From assembly GCF_000381765.1 (NCBI RefSeq), contig NZ_KB907075.1, positions 124,001-188,000 on the forward strand: a stretch of DNA of 64,000 bases. The letters are read 5' to 3'. Within the stretch, counting starts at the first letter, position 1. Each line of letters starts with the position of its first letter. The DNA comes from [Zimmermannella] faecalis ATCC 13722 (lineage in GTDB: Bacteria > Actinomycetota > Actinomycetes > Actinomycetales > Microbacteriaceae). Positions 50,384-59,185 of this stretch are shown piece after piece. Both the position numbers and the translations under genes were made by a program. Under the pieces are notes generated by a model. It did not search any database, was not told the DNA's origin, and was given only the letters and a program-made list of their open reading frames with translations.

Positions 50384-51895
50384 CTACCGCGCAAGCTCGA
50401 GCGCGAGCCAGAGCTGCGCCCGCGCCGCGAAGTCGTCGAGGTCGTATCCGGTCGCGTCGGCCGTGAGCGCGATGCGCGACCGCAGCGTGTGGCGGTGGAT
50501 GCCGAGCTCGCGCGCCGCGGGATCCCACGCGCAGTTGTGGCGGAACCACACGCGCAGCGCCGCAATGAGCTCGTCGGCATCGGGGCGGGCGCGCAGGCCG
50601 TCGAGCATCCGGGCCGCGAGCAGCTCCCCCTGTTCGGCGTCGAGCCAGGCGAGCAGGCCGTGCTCGGCGAGGCGATCGAACTCGACCACCTCGCCCGCGC
50701 GGGCCGCGCGCGAGGCGGCGTGGCGCGCATCCGTGTAGCCCTGCGCGATGTCGTCGACGCCGACCTCGGTCGACACGCCAGCCGTGAGCCCCTCTCGCTC
50801 GATGAAGGCGGGCATCTCGGCGCCGTCGGGCTGCAGCAGCACGAGCTCGTCGCCGCGGCGCGCGAACGCGAGCCGGCCCGATGCCGCGAGCAGCTCGAGC
50901 TCGTCGAGAAAGCCGGCTTCGCCCGCGCCGTGCACGACAATGACGCGGATGCGCCCCGTCGGCACCCAGCTGCCGAGCTCGGCGAGCGCGGCACCCGCGG
51001 CCGTGGCTGAGCCCGCGAGGTAGAGCTCGAGCACGCCGGTGCGCAGGCCGCGGCGCGCGCTGTCGAGCACGCGCGACTGTTCGATCGCGATCGAGGCGAT
51101 GCCGACGACGCTCGCGAGCAGCTGCGCGCCGGCCGCGTCGAGCGGGGCGTCGGAGCCGATCGCGAGCACGCCCCGCAGGCGGTCGGGCTGGCCGATCGTG
51201 TGCAGGGTCACGCTGTGTTCGGTCGAGGCGAGGCGGGCGGATGCGCGCCGGCGGCCGCGAAGCTGGCCCGCGACCGCCTCGGCGAGTTCCTCCTCGAGGT
51301 CGGGCGGCACGGGGCGCGCCATCTGCACCGGCACGCGGCGCCCGAGGGCGTCGTAGAGCGCGACCCAGCTGTCGAGCTGCGTCGAGAGCTCGCGCAGCGT
51401 CGCGGCGAGCCCGTCGGGGCGCAGCGTCGCGCGGGCGACGGCGCGCTGGGCGCGGTCCGACCACTCGAGGCGGGCGGTGCGCTCGGCGGCGATCGCGTCG
51501 GCGACGGTGCGGCTGATGCGGATGAACGGGGTCGACGACGGCACGAGCACGAGCGGCAGGTCGTGGGCGAGGCACGCGGCGACGACCTCGTCGGGTACGC
51601 GCGCGTGCACGACGTTCACGGCGAAGCCGAGCCCGACGACGCCGACGTCGCGCAGGCGGCGCACGTATTCGTTCGCGATGTCCGCCTCGGCTTCGGCGCT
51701 GTGCTGGCGGCCGAACTGCGTGCCGTCGGTGAGCAGCAGCTGGCCCGGCTCGAGCCACGGCGACGGATGCTCGAGGTTCGAGGAGTGCGCCCACGAGATC
51801 GGCGCGTCGAGCTGCGCGTCGCGCGTGTCGAGCGGCCGGGCGAGGCGCAGGCCGAGGGCCGAGTCGTCGATGAGGGTTCGCAGGGTGATCGCCAC
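50384..51895 (-). CDS. PucR family transcriptional regulator
   Basis: A 503-residue activator or repressor. An N-terminal PucR-like domain (about 1-130: 'TLRTLIDDSALGLRLARPLD', 'WLEPGQLLLTDGTQF') is followed by a middle GGDEF-like region and the C-terminal PucR HTH: 'LIAALRVWFRHNCAWDPAAR' with 'ELGIHRHTLRSRIA'. The start is GTG 51895, since the preceding frame is an Arg-rich tail through the intergenic promoter. It is divergent from the aminotransferase gene and convergent with mmsA. Family members often control amine, purine or amino acid catabolism. Confidence 0.88.
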   Translation of the reverse strand: MAITLRTLIDDSALGLRLARPLDTRDAQLDAPISWAHSSNLEHPSPWLEPGQLLLTDGTQFGRQHSAEAEADIANEYVRRLRDVGVVGLGFAVNVVHARVPDEVVAACLAHDLPLVLVPSSTPFIRISRTVADAIAAERTARLEWSDRAQRAVARATLRPDGLAATLRELSTQLDSWVALYDALGRRVPVQMARPVPPDLEEELAEAVAGQLRGRRRASARLASTEHSVTLHTIGQPDRLRGVLAIGSDAPLDAAGAQLLASVVGIASIAIEQSRVLDSARRGLRTGVLELYLAGSATAAGAALAELGSWVPTGRIRVIVVHGAGEAGFLDELELLAASGRLAFARRGDELVLLQPDGAEMPAFIEREGLTAGVSTEVGVDDIAQGYTDARHAASRAARAGEVVEFDRLAEHGLLAWLDAEQGELLAARMLDGLRARPDADELIAALRVWFRHNCAWDPAARELGIHRHTLRSRIALTADATGYDLDDFAARAQLWLALELAR

Positions 51896-51926
51896 GCGAC
51901 CCAGCGTATCCCGTGGCCTGGCCGAA

Positions 51927-51956
51927 GTGTCGATCTGGGCGCGTACGATTCGACAC
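51927..51956. promoter_or_regulatory. Inverted repeat between PucR and aminotransferase genes
   Basis: GTGTCGA (51927-51933) and TCGACAC (51950-51956) are perfect complements across a 16-base spacer. The gap lies between two divergent genes, so this is a reasonable PucR site. The arms are short and the assignment rests on position. Confidence 0.4.
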
Positions 51957-52026
51957 ACCGGCACTCGCACTCGGGCGCGAGAGGGATGATGCTGGGGAGT
52001 ATTCGGACCACGACGAAGGAGCACCT

Positions 52027-53385
52027 GTGACCGACACGAAGGCGACCGAGACGACCGACACCGCGTATCCTGCGGCCCCCGCGCTGAGCAACGCCGAGGT
52101 CGCCGAGCACGACATCTCGCACGTGTTCCACTCGTGGTCGGCCCAGGCGAAGCTCGCGCCGCTGCCGATCAAGACGGCGCACGGCTCGACTCTCGTCGAC
52201 TTCGACGGCAACGAGTACCTCGACCTCTCGAGCCAGCTCGTCTTCACGAACCTCGGGCACCAGCATCCGCGCGTGATCGAGGCGATCAAGCAGCAGGCCG
52301 ACACGCTGCTCACGATCGCCCCCGCGCACGCGAACGCGACCCGCGCGCGGGCGGCGGAGCTCATCCTGTCGCACGCCCCCGAGGGCTTCGCGAAGGTGTT
52401 CTTCACGAACGGCGGCGCCGACGCGAACGAGAACGCAATTCGCCTCGCCCGCCTGCACACGGGCCGCGACAAGGTAATCTCGCGGTACCGCTCGTACCAC
52501 GGCAACACGGGCGCGGCGATCGTCGCGACGGGCGACTGGCGCCGGCAGCCGAACGAGTACGCGACGGGACACGTGCACGTGTTCGGGCCGTACTCGTACC
52601 GCAGCGACTTCTGGGCCGAGAGCGAGGAGCAGGAGTGCGAGCGCGCGCTGCAGCACCTCGAGGCCGTCATCAAGGGCGAGGGGCCCGACACGGTCGCCGC
52701 GATTCTGCTCGAGTCGATTCCGGGCACCGCGGGCATCATGGTGCCGCCGGCCGGCTACCTGCGCGGCGTGCGCGAGCTCGCCGACAAGTACGGCATCGTC
52801 TTCATCGCCGACGAGGTCATGGCCGGGTTCGGGCGCGCGGGCGAGTGGTTCGCGTTCCAGGCGCACGACGTCGTGCCCGACCTCATCACCTTCGCGAAGG
52901 GCGTGAACTCGGGGTACGTGCCGCTCGGTGGCATCGTGATCTCGGAGCCGATCGCCGCCTCGTTCGACGAGCGCGTGTTCCCCGGTGGGCTCACCTATTC
53001 GGGGCATCCGCTCGCCACGGCGGCCGCGGTCGCCGTCATCGAGACGATGGAAGACGAGGGCGTCGTCGAGCATGCCCGCGTGCTCGGCACCGACGTGATC
53101 GGGCCGCGCCTCGCCGAGCTTGCCGACGAGCTCGAGGTGGTCGGCGAGGTGCGCGGCACGGGCGTGTTCTGGGCGATCGAGCTCGTGTCGGATGCCGCGG
53201 CCCGCACCCCGGTTTCAGCCGAGTACATGGGCCGCGTGAAGTCGGCGCTCATCGCGCGCGGCGTCATGCCGTTCACGAGCGACAACCGCATCCACGTTGT
53301 GCCGCCCTGCACGATCTCGCCCGAGGAGCTGCGCCGCGGCCTCGACACGATCGCCGAGGTCCTCCGCGCCGAACCCGTCGCGTAA
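52027..53385 (+). CDS. Class III omega-aminotransferase (GabT/beta-alanine type)
   Basis: A 452-residue PLP enzyme. 'FADEVMAGFGRAGEWFAFQA'-like motif region holds Asp262, and the Schiff-base lysine is Lys291 in 'LITFAKGVNSGYVPLGG'. 'VFFTNGGADANENAIRLAR' and 'SRYRSYHGNTGAAIVATGD' are PLP-phosphate-binding parts. The start is GTG 52027 with AAGGAG 7 bases before. The long 45-residue N-terminus and the 'NGGADANENAIRLAR' form resemble taurine- or beta-alanine:pyruvate transaminases. Together with mmsA it would convert beta-alanine to malonate semialdehyde and then acetyl-CoA; the amine is inferred. Confidence 0.88.
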   Translation: MTDTKATETTDTAYPAAPALSNAEVAEHDISHVFHSWSAQAKLAPLPIKTAHGSTLVDFDGNEYLDLSSQLVFTNLGHQHPRVIEAIKQQADTLLTIAPAHANATRARAAELILSHAPEGFAKVFFTNGGADANENAIRLARLHTGRDKVISRYRSYHGNTGAAIVATGDWRRQPNEYATGHVHVFGPYSYRSDFWAESEEQECERALQHLEAVIKGEGPDTVAAILLESIPGTAGIMVPPAGYLRGVRELADKYGIVFIADEVMAGFGRAGEWFAFQAHDVVPDLITFAKGVNSGYVPLGGIVISEPIAASFDERVFPGGLTYSGHPLATAAAVAVIETMEDEGVVEHARVLGTDVIGPRLAELADELEVVGEVRGTGVFWAIELVSDAAARTPVSAEYMGRVKSALIARGVMPFTSDNRIHVVPPCTISPEELRRGLDTIAEVLRAEPVA

Positions 53386-53402
53386 CGGGCCTCTTTAGCC
53401 AC

Positions 53403-53466
53403 CAGTTGAGTGGTCTGAAGTTGCTGTTCTGAGCGCTCAGAACAGCAACTTCAGACCACTCAACTG
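53403..53466. terminator. 64-base perfect palindrome between convergent genes
   Basis: The arms are fully complementary (32 bases each) with no loop bases; the centre is TTCTGAGCGCTCAGAA. It starts 18 bases after the aminotransferase stop and ends 46 bases before the stop of the leftward FAD oxidoreductase gene, so it probably terminates both messages. A perfect zero-loop palindrome of this length is also an extreme cruciform-prone sequence. Confidence 0.8.
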
Positions 53467-53511
53467 TGGGTATTTGGGGGGTGGATGGGCGGGGCGGATG
53501 GACGGGGCAGG

Positions 53512-54888
53512 TTAGTGCGCCCGGCCGCTCACGAAATCGGCGACCCGGGCGAGGGGTGACGTCGTCGCCCGGCCGCGGAACTCGGCGCGGTCGGCGGCGC
53601 CGTACGCACCGTAGATAACGCGGGTCGCGAGCCAGCGGAGCGGCTCCGGCTCCCAGCGCCGCACGCGATGGCCGACCCATGGCAGCCCGGCGAGCTCGGT
53701 CGCGTCGCCGAGAATGAGGTCACGCAGGGTGCGGCCCGCGAGGTTCGTCGTCGCGACACCCGTGCCGACGTAGCCGCCAGCGTGTGCGAGTCCGGTCGCA
53801 GGGTCATAGCCGACGCTCGCCGCCCAGTCACGCGGCACCCCGAGCGTGCCCGACCAGAGGTGGTCGAGGTCGACCCCTGCGAGCACCGGGAAGAACCGCA
53901 CGAGGAGGTCGTGCAGCGTCCGGGCCGTGACCGTTTGGGTGACGCCGTCGCGGTCGGTCTGCGAGTTCCAGCGATACGGCACGCCGCGGCCACCGAACGC
54001 GATGCGACCATCGGCGGTGCGCTGCGCGTACATGTAGACGTGCGCGAAGTCGCCGAGTACCTCGCGGCCTTCCCAGCCGAGGTGCGCCCACATCGCGGCG
54101 CTCAGGCGCTCGGTGACGATGAGCGAGGAGTTCATCGGCAGCCACTCGCGGTGCAGGCCGGGCAATCCGGCGGTAAATCCCTCGGTCGCGCGCACCACAG
54201 TGCCGGCCCGCACCGTGCCGTGCGCTGTGACGGCCTCGTGCGGGCGAATCTCCGCAACCCGCGTGCCCTCGTAGATCTCGACGCCGAGCCGAGCCACCGC
54301 ATCCGCGAGGCCAGCTGCGAGCTTCGCGGGCTGGATGCGCGCGGTGTGCGGCGACCACATGCCGCCGAGCGTGCCGGCGACGTTGATGCGATCGCGGGCC
54401 GCGGCCGCGTCGAGCGGCTCCCACCCGCCGATGCCGCCCCACGCCTCGTCGTCGCGCAGCGCGGCGTCGCGGCGGCGAAGTTGCGCGCGCGTGTACGCGA
54501 CCTCGTGGTCGCCGCCCTTCACGATGTCGGCGTCGATGTGCTCGCGCTCGGCGACCGCGATCACCTCGTCGACCGTGTCGTTCATCGCGAGCTGGAATCG
54601 TGCGGCGGCGTCCCGCCCGTGCGTCGGAACGTACTGCTCGATGCCGCCCGTGACGCTGTTCGTAAGCCAGCCGCCGTTGCGTCCCGAGGCGCCGAAACCG
54701 CAGAAGCGCTGCTCGAGCACCGCGATGCGCAGGCCGGGGCGCGCCCGCTTGAGGTAGTAGGCGGTCCACAACCCCGTGTATCCGCCGCCGACGATCGCGA
54801 CGTCGACGTCGAGGTCGCCCTCGAGCGCGGGCCGCGGTGTGGGCATCCCAACCTCATGCCACCAGTGCGACACCTCGCCATTGATCAT
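53512..54888 (-). CDS. FAD-dependent oxidoreductase, DAO/PuuB-like
   Basis: A 458-residue flavoenzyme. The FAD motif is 'VDVAIVGGGYTGLWTAYYLK' (about 28-47), and 'CGFGASGRNGGWLTNSVTGG' is the family's second glycine-rich segment. The C-terminal 'GYVGTGVATTNLAGRTLRDL' binds the flavin. It resembles gamma-glutamylputrescine oxidase and glycine/sarcosine oxidases, which oxidise secondary amines or D-amino acids. It ends a leftward operon and lies 20 bases after the lactone oxidase gene. Its substrate is unknown. Confidence 0.85.
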   Translation of the reverse strand: MINGEVSHWWHEVGMPTPRPALEGDLDVDVAIVGGGYTGLWTAYYLKRARPGLRIAVLEQRFCGFGASGRNGGWLTNSVTGGIEQYVPTHGRDAAARFQLAMNDTVDEVIAVAEREHIDADIVKGGDHEVAYTRAQLRRRDAALRDDEAWGGIGGWEPLDAAAARDRINVAGTLGGMWSPHTARIQPAKLAAGLADAVARLGVEIYEGTRVAEIRPHEAVTAHGTVRAGTVVRATEGFTAGLPGLHREWLPMNSSLIVTERLSAAMWAHLGWEGREVLGDFAHVYMYAQRTADGRIAFGGRGVPYRWNSQTDRDGVTQTVTARTLHDLLVRFFPVLAGVDLDHLWSGTLGVPRDWAASVGYDPATGLAHAGGYVGTGVATTNLAGRTLRDLILGDATELAGLPWVGHRVRRWEPEPLRWLATRVIYGAYGAADRAEFRGRATTSPLARVADFVSGRAH

Positions 54889-54907
54889 GTCCGCTCCTCT
54901 CCGCCCG

Positions 54908-56278
54908 CTACACCCCCAGCGTGCGCGTCAGGTACTGGTTCGCGAACACCCGGTTCGGGTCGACGTCGCCGCGCAGCGCGATGAAGTCGTCGAAGCGGTC
55001 GTAGCGTTCGCGCAGGTCGTCGGCACCGAGCGTGTGCAGCTTGCCCCAGTGCGGGCGGCCGCCGGCGGCGACGAGCACCTCTTCGATCGCGCCGAAATAC
55101 TCGACGTGCGACTCGCGGGCGTACTGGTGCACGGCGATGTACATCGAGTCGCGGCCGTACGCGGTCGACAGCGGCACGTCGTCGGCGCCGGCACAGCGCA
55201 CCTCGACGGGGAACGAGATGCGCCAGTCGCGCGCCTCGATCATCCGCCGAATCTCGCGCACGATCTCGGGGCCGTCTTCGAGCGGCACCGCGTACTCCAT
55301 CTCGTTGAAGCGCACGCGGCGCTGGCTCACGAACACCCCGTGCGAGTCGTCGACGTAGTGGCGGTGCCCCATCATGCCGGCCGCGAACTGGTTCACCTTC
55401 GGCACGAGGCCGGGCGCGACCGAGCCGAGCGACACGACGAGCTGGTGCGCCCAGTTCTGCACGACCTCTTCGTCAACGAACTTCGCGAGCGCCGTCTGCG
55501 GCGCGTACGACTCGTCGGGCTCCTCACCCGGCGCGAGCCGACGGTTCGTCTTCACGAGCGCCTGTTCGGCGTGCGGGAACCAGAAGAACTCAACGTGGTC
55601 GTGCGTGCGCGCCTGCGCGACGAACGAGTCGAGCACCTCGTCGAGCGGCATCGTGTCTTCGGCCGCGGCGACGCGGAACGCCGGCACACACTGCAGCCCC
55701 ACCTCGAGAATCACGCCGAGCGCGCCGAGCCCGATGCGGGCAAACTCGAACAGGTCGGGGTGGGTCCGCTCGTCGCAGTACACGACCGACCCGTCGGCGA
55801 GCACCATCCGCAGCGACTTCACCATGCCCGACAGGCCCGAGAACCCGAGGCCGGTGCCGTGCGTGCCGGTCGAGATCGCGCCCGAGATCGTCTGCGCGTC
55901 GATGTCGCCCTGGTTCGCGAGCGCGAGCCCGTACGGCTTCAGCAGCTTCGGCAGCTCGTGCAGCTTCGTACCGGCGCGAAACGTCGCGACGTTCGTGTCC
56001 GAATTCACCGAAACGAGCCCGCGGTAGTCATCGAAGTGCAGCCGCAGCCCCTCGGTCGCCGCGATGTCGTTGAAGGAGTGCCCGGCCCCGACCGACTTGA
56101 TCTTCAGCCCCGAGCCCGCGGCGCCGATGATGAGCGCCTTCACCGCGGTCTCGCTCGTCGGGCCCGCGACGAGCGTCGACGTCTCGCTCACGCCACCCGA
56201 CCAGTTGCGCCACGCGTTCGCGCGCCGCTTCGATCGCGCGGCCCGCTGCGGGGCGCCTTCGGTTTCGTGTTCGGTCAT
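54908..56278 (-). CDS. D-arabinono-1,4-lactone oxidase-family FAD oxidase
   Basis: A 456-residue VAO-fold flavoenzyme (ALO/GULO type). The FAD-binding PCMH domain is N-terminal with 'LKIKSVGAGHSFNDIAATEG' (the His in GHSF is often the covalent FAD site) and 'AISTGTHGTGLGFSGLSG'. The C-terminal ALO domain has 'HVEFFWFPHAEQALVKTNRR' and 'RPHWGKLHTLGADDLRERYD'. Such enzymes oxidise sugar lactones or alditols with oxygen. ATG 56278 overlaps the stop of the PLP enzyme gene. The actinobacterial pairing with that PLP protein recurs in this family, but its pathway is not established. Confidence 0.9.
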   Translation of the reverse strand: MTEHETEGAPQRAARSKRRANAWRNWSGGVSETSTLVAGPTSETAVKALIIGAAGSGLKIKSVGAGHSFNDIAATEGLRLHFDDYRGLVSVNSDTNVATFRAGTKLHELPKLLKPYGLALANQGDIDAQTISGAISTGTHGTGLGFSGLSGMVKSLRMVLADGSVVYCDERTHPDLFEFARIGLGALGVILEVGLQCVPAFRVAAAEDTMPLDEVLDSFVAQARTHDHVEFFWFPHAEQALVKTNRRLAPGEEPDESYAPQTALAKFVDEEVVQNWAHQLVVSLGSVAPGLVPKVNQFAAGMMGHRHYVDDSHGVFVSQRRVRFNEMEYAVPLEDGPEIVREIRRMIEARDWRISFPVEVRCAGADDVPLSTAYGRDSMYIAVHQYARESHVEYFGAIEEVLVAAGGRPHWGKLHTLGADDLRERYDRFDDFIALRGDVDPNRVFANQYLTRTLGV

Positions 56279-57483
56279 AGAAACGCGAGTCCTTCCCCAC
56301 GGTACGTCGGCCAAAACGTGTCAATTCTTCCACTGGTGATCACGGCGAACTCGGACACCCGTTCAGCGAGCTCGCCCGCCTTCGCGTGCCGCAGCCACAC
56401 CCGGTCGCCCACCTGTAGTCCGCGGGCGGCGGGCCCGTGCACGGGGCTCTGCACCTCGCCGGCGGCCTCGAGCGCCGTGAACTGCAGCCCCTCGGGCCAC
56501 TCGATCGTCGGCAGTCGGTCGTCGCCCGGCACGCCCGAGGCGACCCAGCCGCCGCCGTGCAGGGTCGCGATGTCGTCGGCGGGTTTCCGCACGACGTCGA
56601 GGCCGAAGTAGGCGGATGCGCGGTGCCGGAACGCGACGTAGCGGTCGAACGTGACGGGCGCGAACAGCCCCGACCCGACCGCGACCTCGGTAACCGACGC
56701 CTCGGCAACGGTCGATTCGATCGACCCCGTGCCGCCGCCGTTCACGAACTCGAGCTCGCCGACCTCGGCACGAACGGCCTCGACGACGGCCGCGCGCCTG
56801 GCCGCGATCTCGACGATCGACCGGCGCCGCATCATCCGCGTCGCCGCGCCGTGCACCGTCAGGTCGCCGTCGGCGAGCCCGGCGACCTGCGCCTCGTACG
56901 CCATGAGGCCCACGAGCTTGAAGCGCGGGCGGGCACGGATGCTCCGGGCAAGCACCGCGGCCTGCTCGGGTGTGCGCACGGTCGAGCGCCGCACGCCGAC
57001 GTGCACCGCGCCGTGCGTGAGCCGCTCGGCGGGCCGCCACGACGCATCCACCTCGATCGCGACGCGCAGGTGCCCGCGCCCCGGCGCGACCGTTTCGATG
57101 TAGTCGAGCTGGTCGACCGAGTCGACCATGAGCGTGATCGACCGCCGCAGGAGCGCATCCGCCCGCAGCTCCCGCAGCGCGGGGGCGTCGGTGACCGGAT
57201 ACCCAAGCACGACGTCGCGGTGGCCGCGGCCGACGAGCATGATCGCCTCGGGCAGCGTGAACGCGAGCACGCCGTGGAAGCCCGGATGCTCAAGCACCCG
57301 CTCAATCGCGGCGTTCGTGCGCAGCGACTTCGACGCGACCCGCACCGGGGTGCCGGCCGCGCGGCGGGCAATGGCGGCGATGTTCTTGTCGAACTCGTCG
57401 AGGTCGATGATCGCGCACGGTGCCGCGAGCTCGGCGCCCGCCCGGCGCAGCGGCTCGGGCATCGACAACTGCGCGCGGCGCAT
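56275..57483 (-). CDS. PLP-dependent alanine racemase-like (DSD1/D-threonine aldolase-type) enzyme
   Basis: A 402-residue fold-type III PLP enzyme. The Schiff-base lysine is Lys52 in 'PVRVASKSLRTNAAIERVL', followed by 'GLMAYEAQVAGLADGDLTVH' and 'ELEFVNGGGTGSIESTVAEA', which hold the phosphate of PLP, and a C-terminal beta domain. It is usually annotated as amino acid deaminase/aldolase. The ATG 57483 overlaps the chorismate mutase stop by one base. A D-amino acid or hydroxyamino acid substrate would be typical of the fold; here it is unknown. Confidence 0.85.
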   Translation of the reverse strand: MRRAQLSMPEPLRRAGAELAAPCAIIDLDEFDKNIAAIARRAAGTPVRVASKSLRTNAAIERVLEHPGFHGVLAFTLPEAIMLVGRGHRDVVLGYPVTDAPALRELRADALLRRSITLMVDSVDQLDYIETVAPGRGHLRVAIEVDASWRPAERLTHGAVHVGVRRSTVRTPEQAAVLARSIRARPRFKLVGLMAYEAQVAGLADGDLTVHGAATRMMRRRSIVEIAARRAAVVEAVRAEVGELEFVNGGGTGSIESTVAEASVTEVAVGSGLFAPVTFDRYVAFRHRASAYFGLDVVRKPADDIATLHGGGWVASGVPGDDRLPTIEWPEGLQFTALEAAGEVQSPVHGPAARGLQVGDRVWLRHAKAGELAERVSEFAVITSGRIDTFWPTYRGEGLAFL

Positions 57484-57794
57484 CACTTGGTTTCGGCCGC
57501 GATGCGCTCGTGGTGCCGAATCACCTCAGCGATGATGAAGCCGAGGAACTTTTCGGCAAACTCGGGGTCGAGGTTCGCGTCGTGCGCGAGCTGGCGCAGC
57601 CGCTCCACCTGCTCCTGCTCGCGGCCGGGGTCGCTCGCGGGGAGGTCGTTCTTCGCCTTCAGCTCACCCACCTGCTGCGTGCAGCGGAAGCGCTCGGCCA
57701 GGATGTAGATGAGGCTCGCGTCGATATTGTCGATCGACGCGCGGATACGCCCGAGCTCCTCGAGGGCGTGCTGTTGCTGCGCTGCTGACACCAT
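57483..57794 (-). CDS. Chorismate mutase, AroQ type
   Basis: A 103-residue all-helical protein converting chorismate to prephenate. 'LGRIRASIDNIDASLIYILA' carries the first helix Arg, 'RFRCTQQVGELKAKNDLPAS' the second helix Arg and Lys, and 'FLGFIIAEVIRHHERIAAE' ends helix 3, matching AroQ geometry. The start is ATG 57794; the longer frame to 57845 is Arg-rich shadow. It heads the four-gene leftward operon (mutase, PLP enzyme, lactone oxidase, FAD oxidoreductase). That is an unexpected place for an aromatic-biosynthesis enzyme. Confidence 0.88.
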   Translation of the reverse strand: MVSAAQQQHALEELGRIRASIDNIDASLIYILAERFRCTQQVGELKAKNDLPASDPGREQEQVERLRQLAHDANLDPEFAEKFLGFIIAEVIRHHERIAAETK

Positions 57795-57867
57795 GCGTCG
57801 ATGGTATCGGCTCCGCGCTCCGACTCCGGCAGCGTGTGTGGGCACCCGACAAGGGGCGCCGCAGCAC

Positions 57868-58578
57868 CTACTCCGCGGGCGCCTCGGCGAGCACCGCGGC
57901 CGACGACGACATGCCGAGTCGCGAGGCGCCGGCCTCGATCATCCGCAGCGCATCCTCGTACGTGCGCACACCGCCCGACGCCTTCACGCCGAGGCGGTCG
58001 CCGACGGTCTGGCGCATGAGACGAACGGCCTCGACGGATGCGCCACCCGCCTTGTGGAACCCGGTCGACGTCTTCACGAAGTCGGCGCCCGCGGCCTCGG
58101 CGGCCTGGCAGGCGGCGACGATCTCGGCGTCGGTCAGCGCGGCCGACTCGATGATCACCTTGAGCAGGGTCGGCGCGGGCGCGGCGCGGCGCACGGCCTC
58201 GATGTCCTGCTGCACGAGGTCGGCGTGTCCGGCCTTGAGCTGCCCGATGTCGATCACCATGTCGAGCTCGTCGGCGCCATTCGTGACGGCCTTCGCCGCC
58301 TCGACCGCCTTGATGCTCGAGTGGTGCTTGCCCGAGGGGAAGCCGATCACGGTGCAGATCGCGGGCCCGTCGGCGGGCGTCTCCGCCGCATCCGGGTCGA
58401 CGCCGGGCGACCAGGCCGCACCGACCGGCAACATGTTCGGCGAGACGCAGATCGAGAAGGTGCCGAGCTCGCGGGCCTCCTGATAGAGGGCGACGACGTC
58501 GTCGTTCGTCGCGTCGGTCGCGAGCAGCGTGTGGTCGATGTACTTGGCGAGCTCGGCTCGCGTAACCCCGGCGTTCAT
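57868..58578 (-). CDS. deoC: Deoxyribose-phosphate aldolase
   Basis: A 236-residue class I aldolase cleaving 2-deoxyribose 5-phosphate to acetaldehyde and glyceraldehyde 3-phosphate. Schiff-base Lys169 is in '[20 protein letters not shown]', with the second lysine Lys199 in '[12 protein letters not shown]', Asp106 in '[13 protein letters not shown]' and '[14 protein letters not shown]' as another family motif. Start ATG 58578 (longer frame has no supporting signal). It lies 73 bases before the chorismate mutase start in the same direction. It serves deoxynucleoside catabolism. Confidence 0.94.
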   Translation of the reverse strand: MNAGVTRAELAKYIDHTLLATDATNDDVVALYQEARELGTFSICVSPNMLPVGAAWSPGVDPDAAETPADGPAICTVIGFPSGKHHSSIKAVEAAKAVTNGADELDMVIDIGQLKAGHADLVQQDIEAVRRAAPAPTLLKVIIESAALTDAEIVAACQAAEAAGADFVKTSTGFHKAGGASVEAVRLMRQTVGDRLGVKASGGVRTYEDALRMIEAGASRLGMSSSAAVLAEAPAE

Positions 58579-58598
58579 GCGGACAATTCTCGCACGCA

Positions 58599-59183
58599 CT
58601 ACCCGAGCCGCGCGTCGAGCCCCGCGCGCACGCCCAGCCAGTCCTGCTCAAGAATCGAGAACACGACGGTCGAGCGCCACGTGCCGTCGGCGCGCAGCCG
58701 GTCCTCGCGCAACACCCCGTCGCGCTGGGCCCCGAGCTTCGCGATCGCCGCGAGCGAGCGCGAGTTCGCGTTGTCGGCCTCGAACACGACCCGGTGTGCG
58801 CCGCCACCGAACGCTACCTCGAGGAGCGTGCGCTTCGCATCCGGATTCACCGGCGTGCCCCACACCTCGGGCGAGTAGGCGGTGTAGCCGATGCAGACGC
58901 CGCCGTTCACGAAGTCGGCGCGGTAGAGCGACGACGTGCCGACCGCGCGGCCATCGAGCCGAACGACGTACGTGCGGGCGCCCTCACCGCGGGGTCGGTA
59001 CCCCTCGAACCACTCGGCAAACCCGGTGCCACCCTGCCGGGCCGCGACCCCGCCGCCGAACCCGCCCGCGAACACCTTGTCGTTCCAGATCGCTGCGCCG
59101 AGTTCGTCGGCGTCGGCCGCGTCGTATGGTTCGAGCCGCACGGCGCGGCCGACGAGCACCTCGTCAGCCGCAGGCAGCCGCAT
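58599..59183 (-). CDS. GNAT family N-acetyltransferase, RimJ/RimL-like
   Basis: A 194-residue acetyltransferase. '[20 protein letters not shown]' is the RimJ/L-type start and '[20 protein letters not shown]' with '[20 protein letters not shown]' forms the acetyl-CoA-binding and helix-4 motifs; '[20 protein letters not shown]' is the C-terminal signature. Substrate is unknown (protein N-terminus or small amine). It is 20 bases before deoC and 2 bases after the pyridoxal kinase stop, all in the same direction, so the three may be one transcript. Confidence 0.86.
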   Translation of the reverse strand: MRLPAADEVLVGRAVRLEPYDAADADELGAAIWNDKVFAGGFGGGVAARQGGTGFAEWFEGYRPRGEGARTYVVRLDGRAVGTSSLYRADFVNGGVCIGYTAYSPEVWGTPVNPDAKRTLLEVAFGGGAHRVVFEADNANSRSLAAIAKLGAQRDGVLREDRLRADGTWRSTVVFSILEQDWLGVRAGLDARLG

Positions 59184-59185
59184 GG

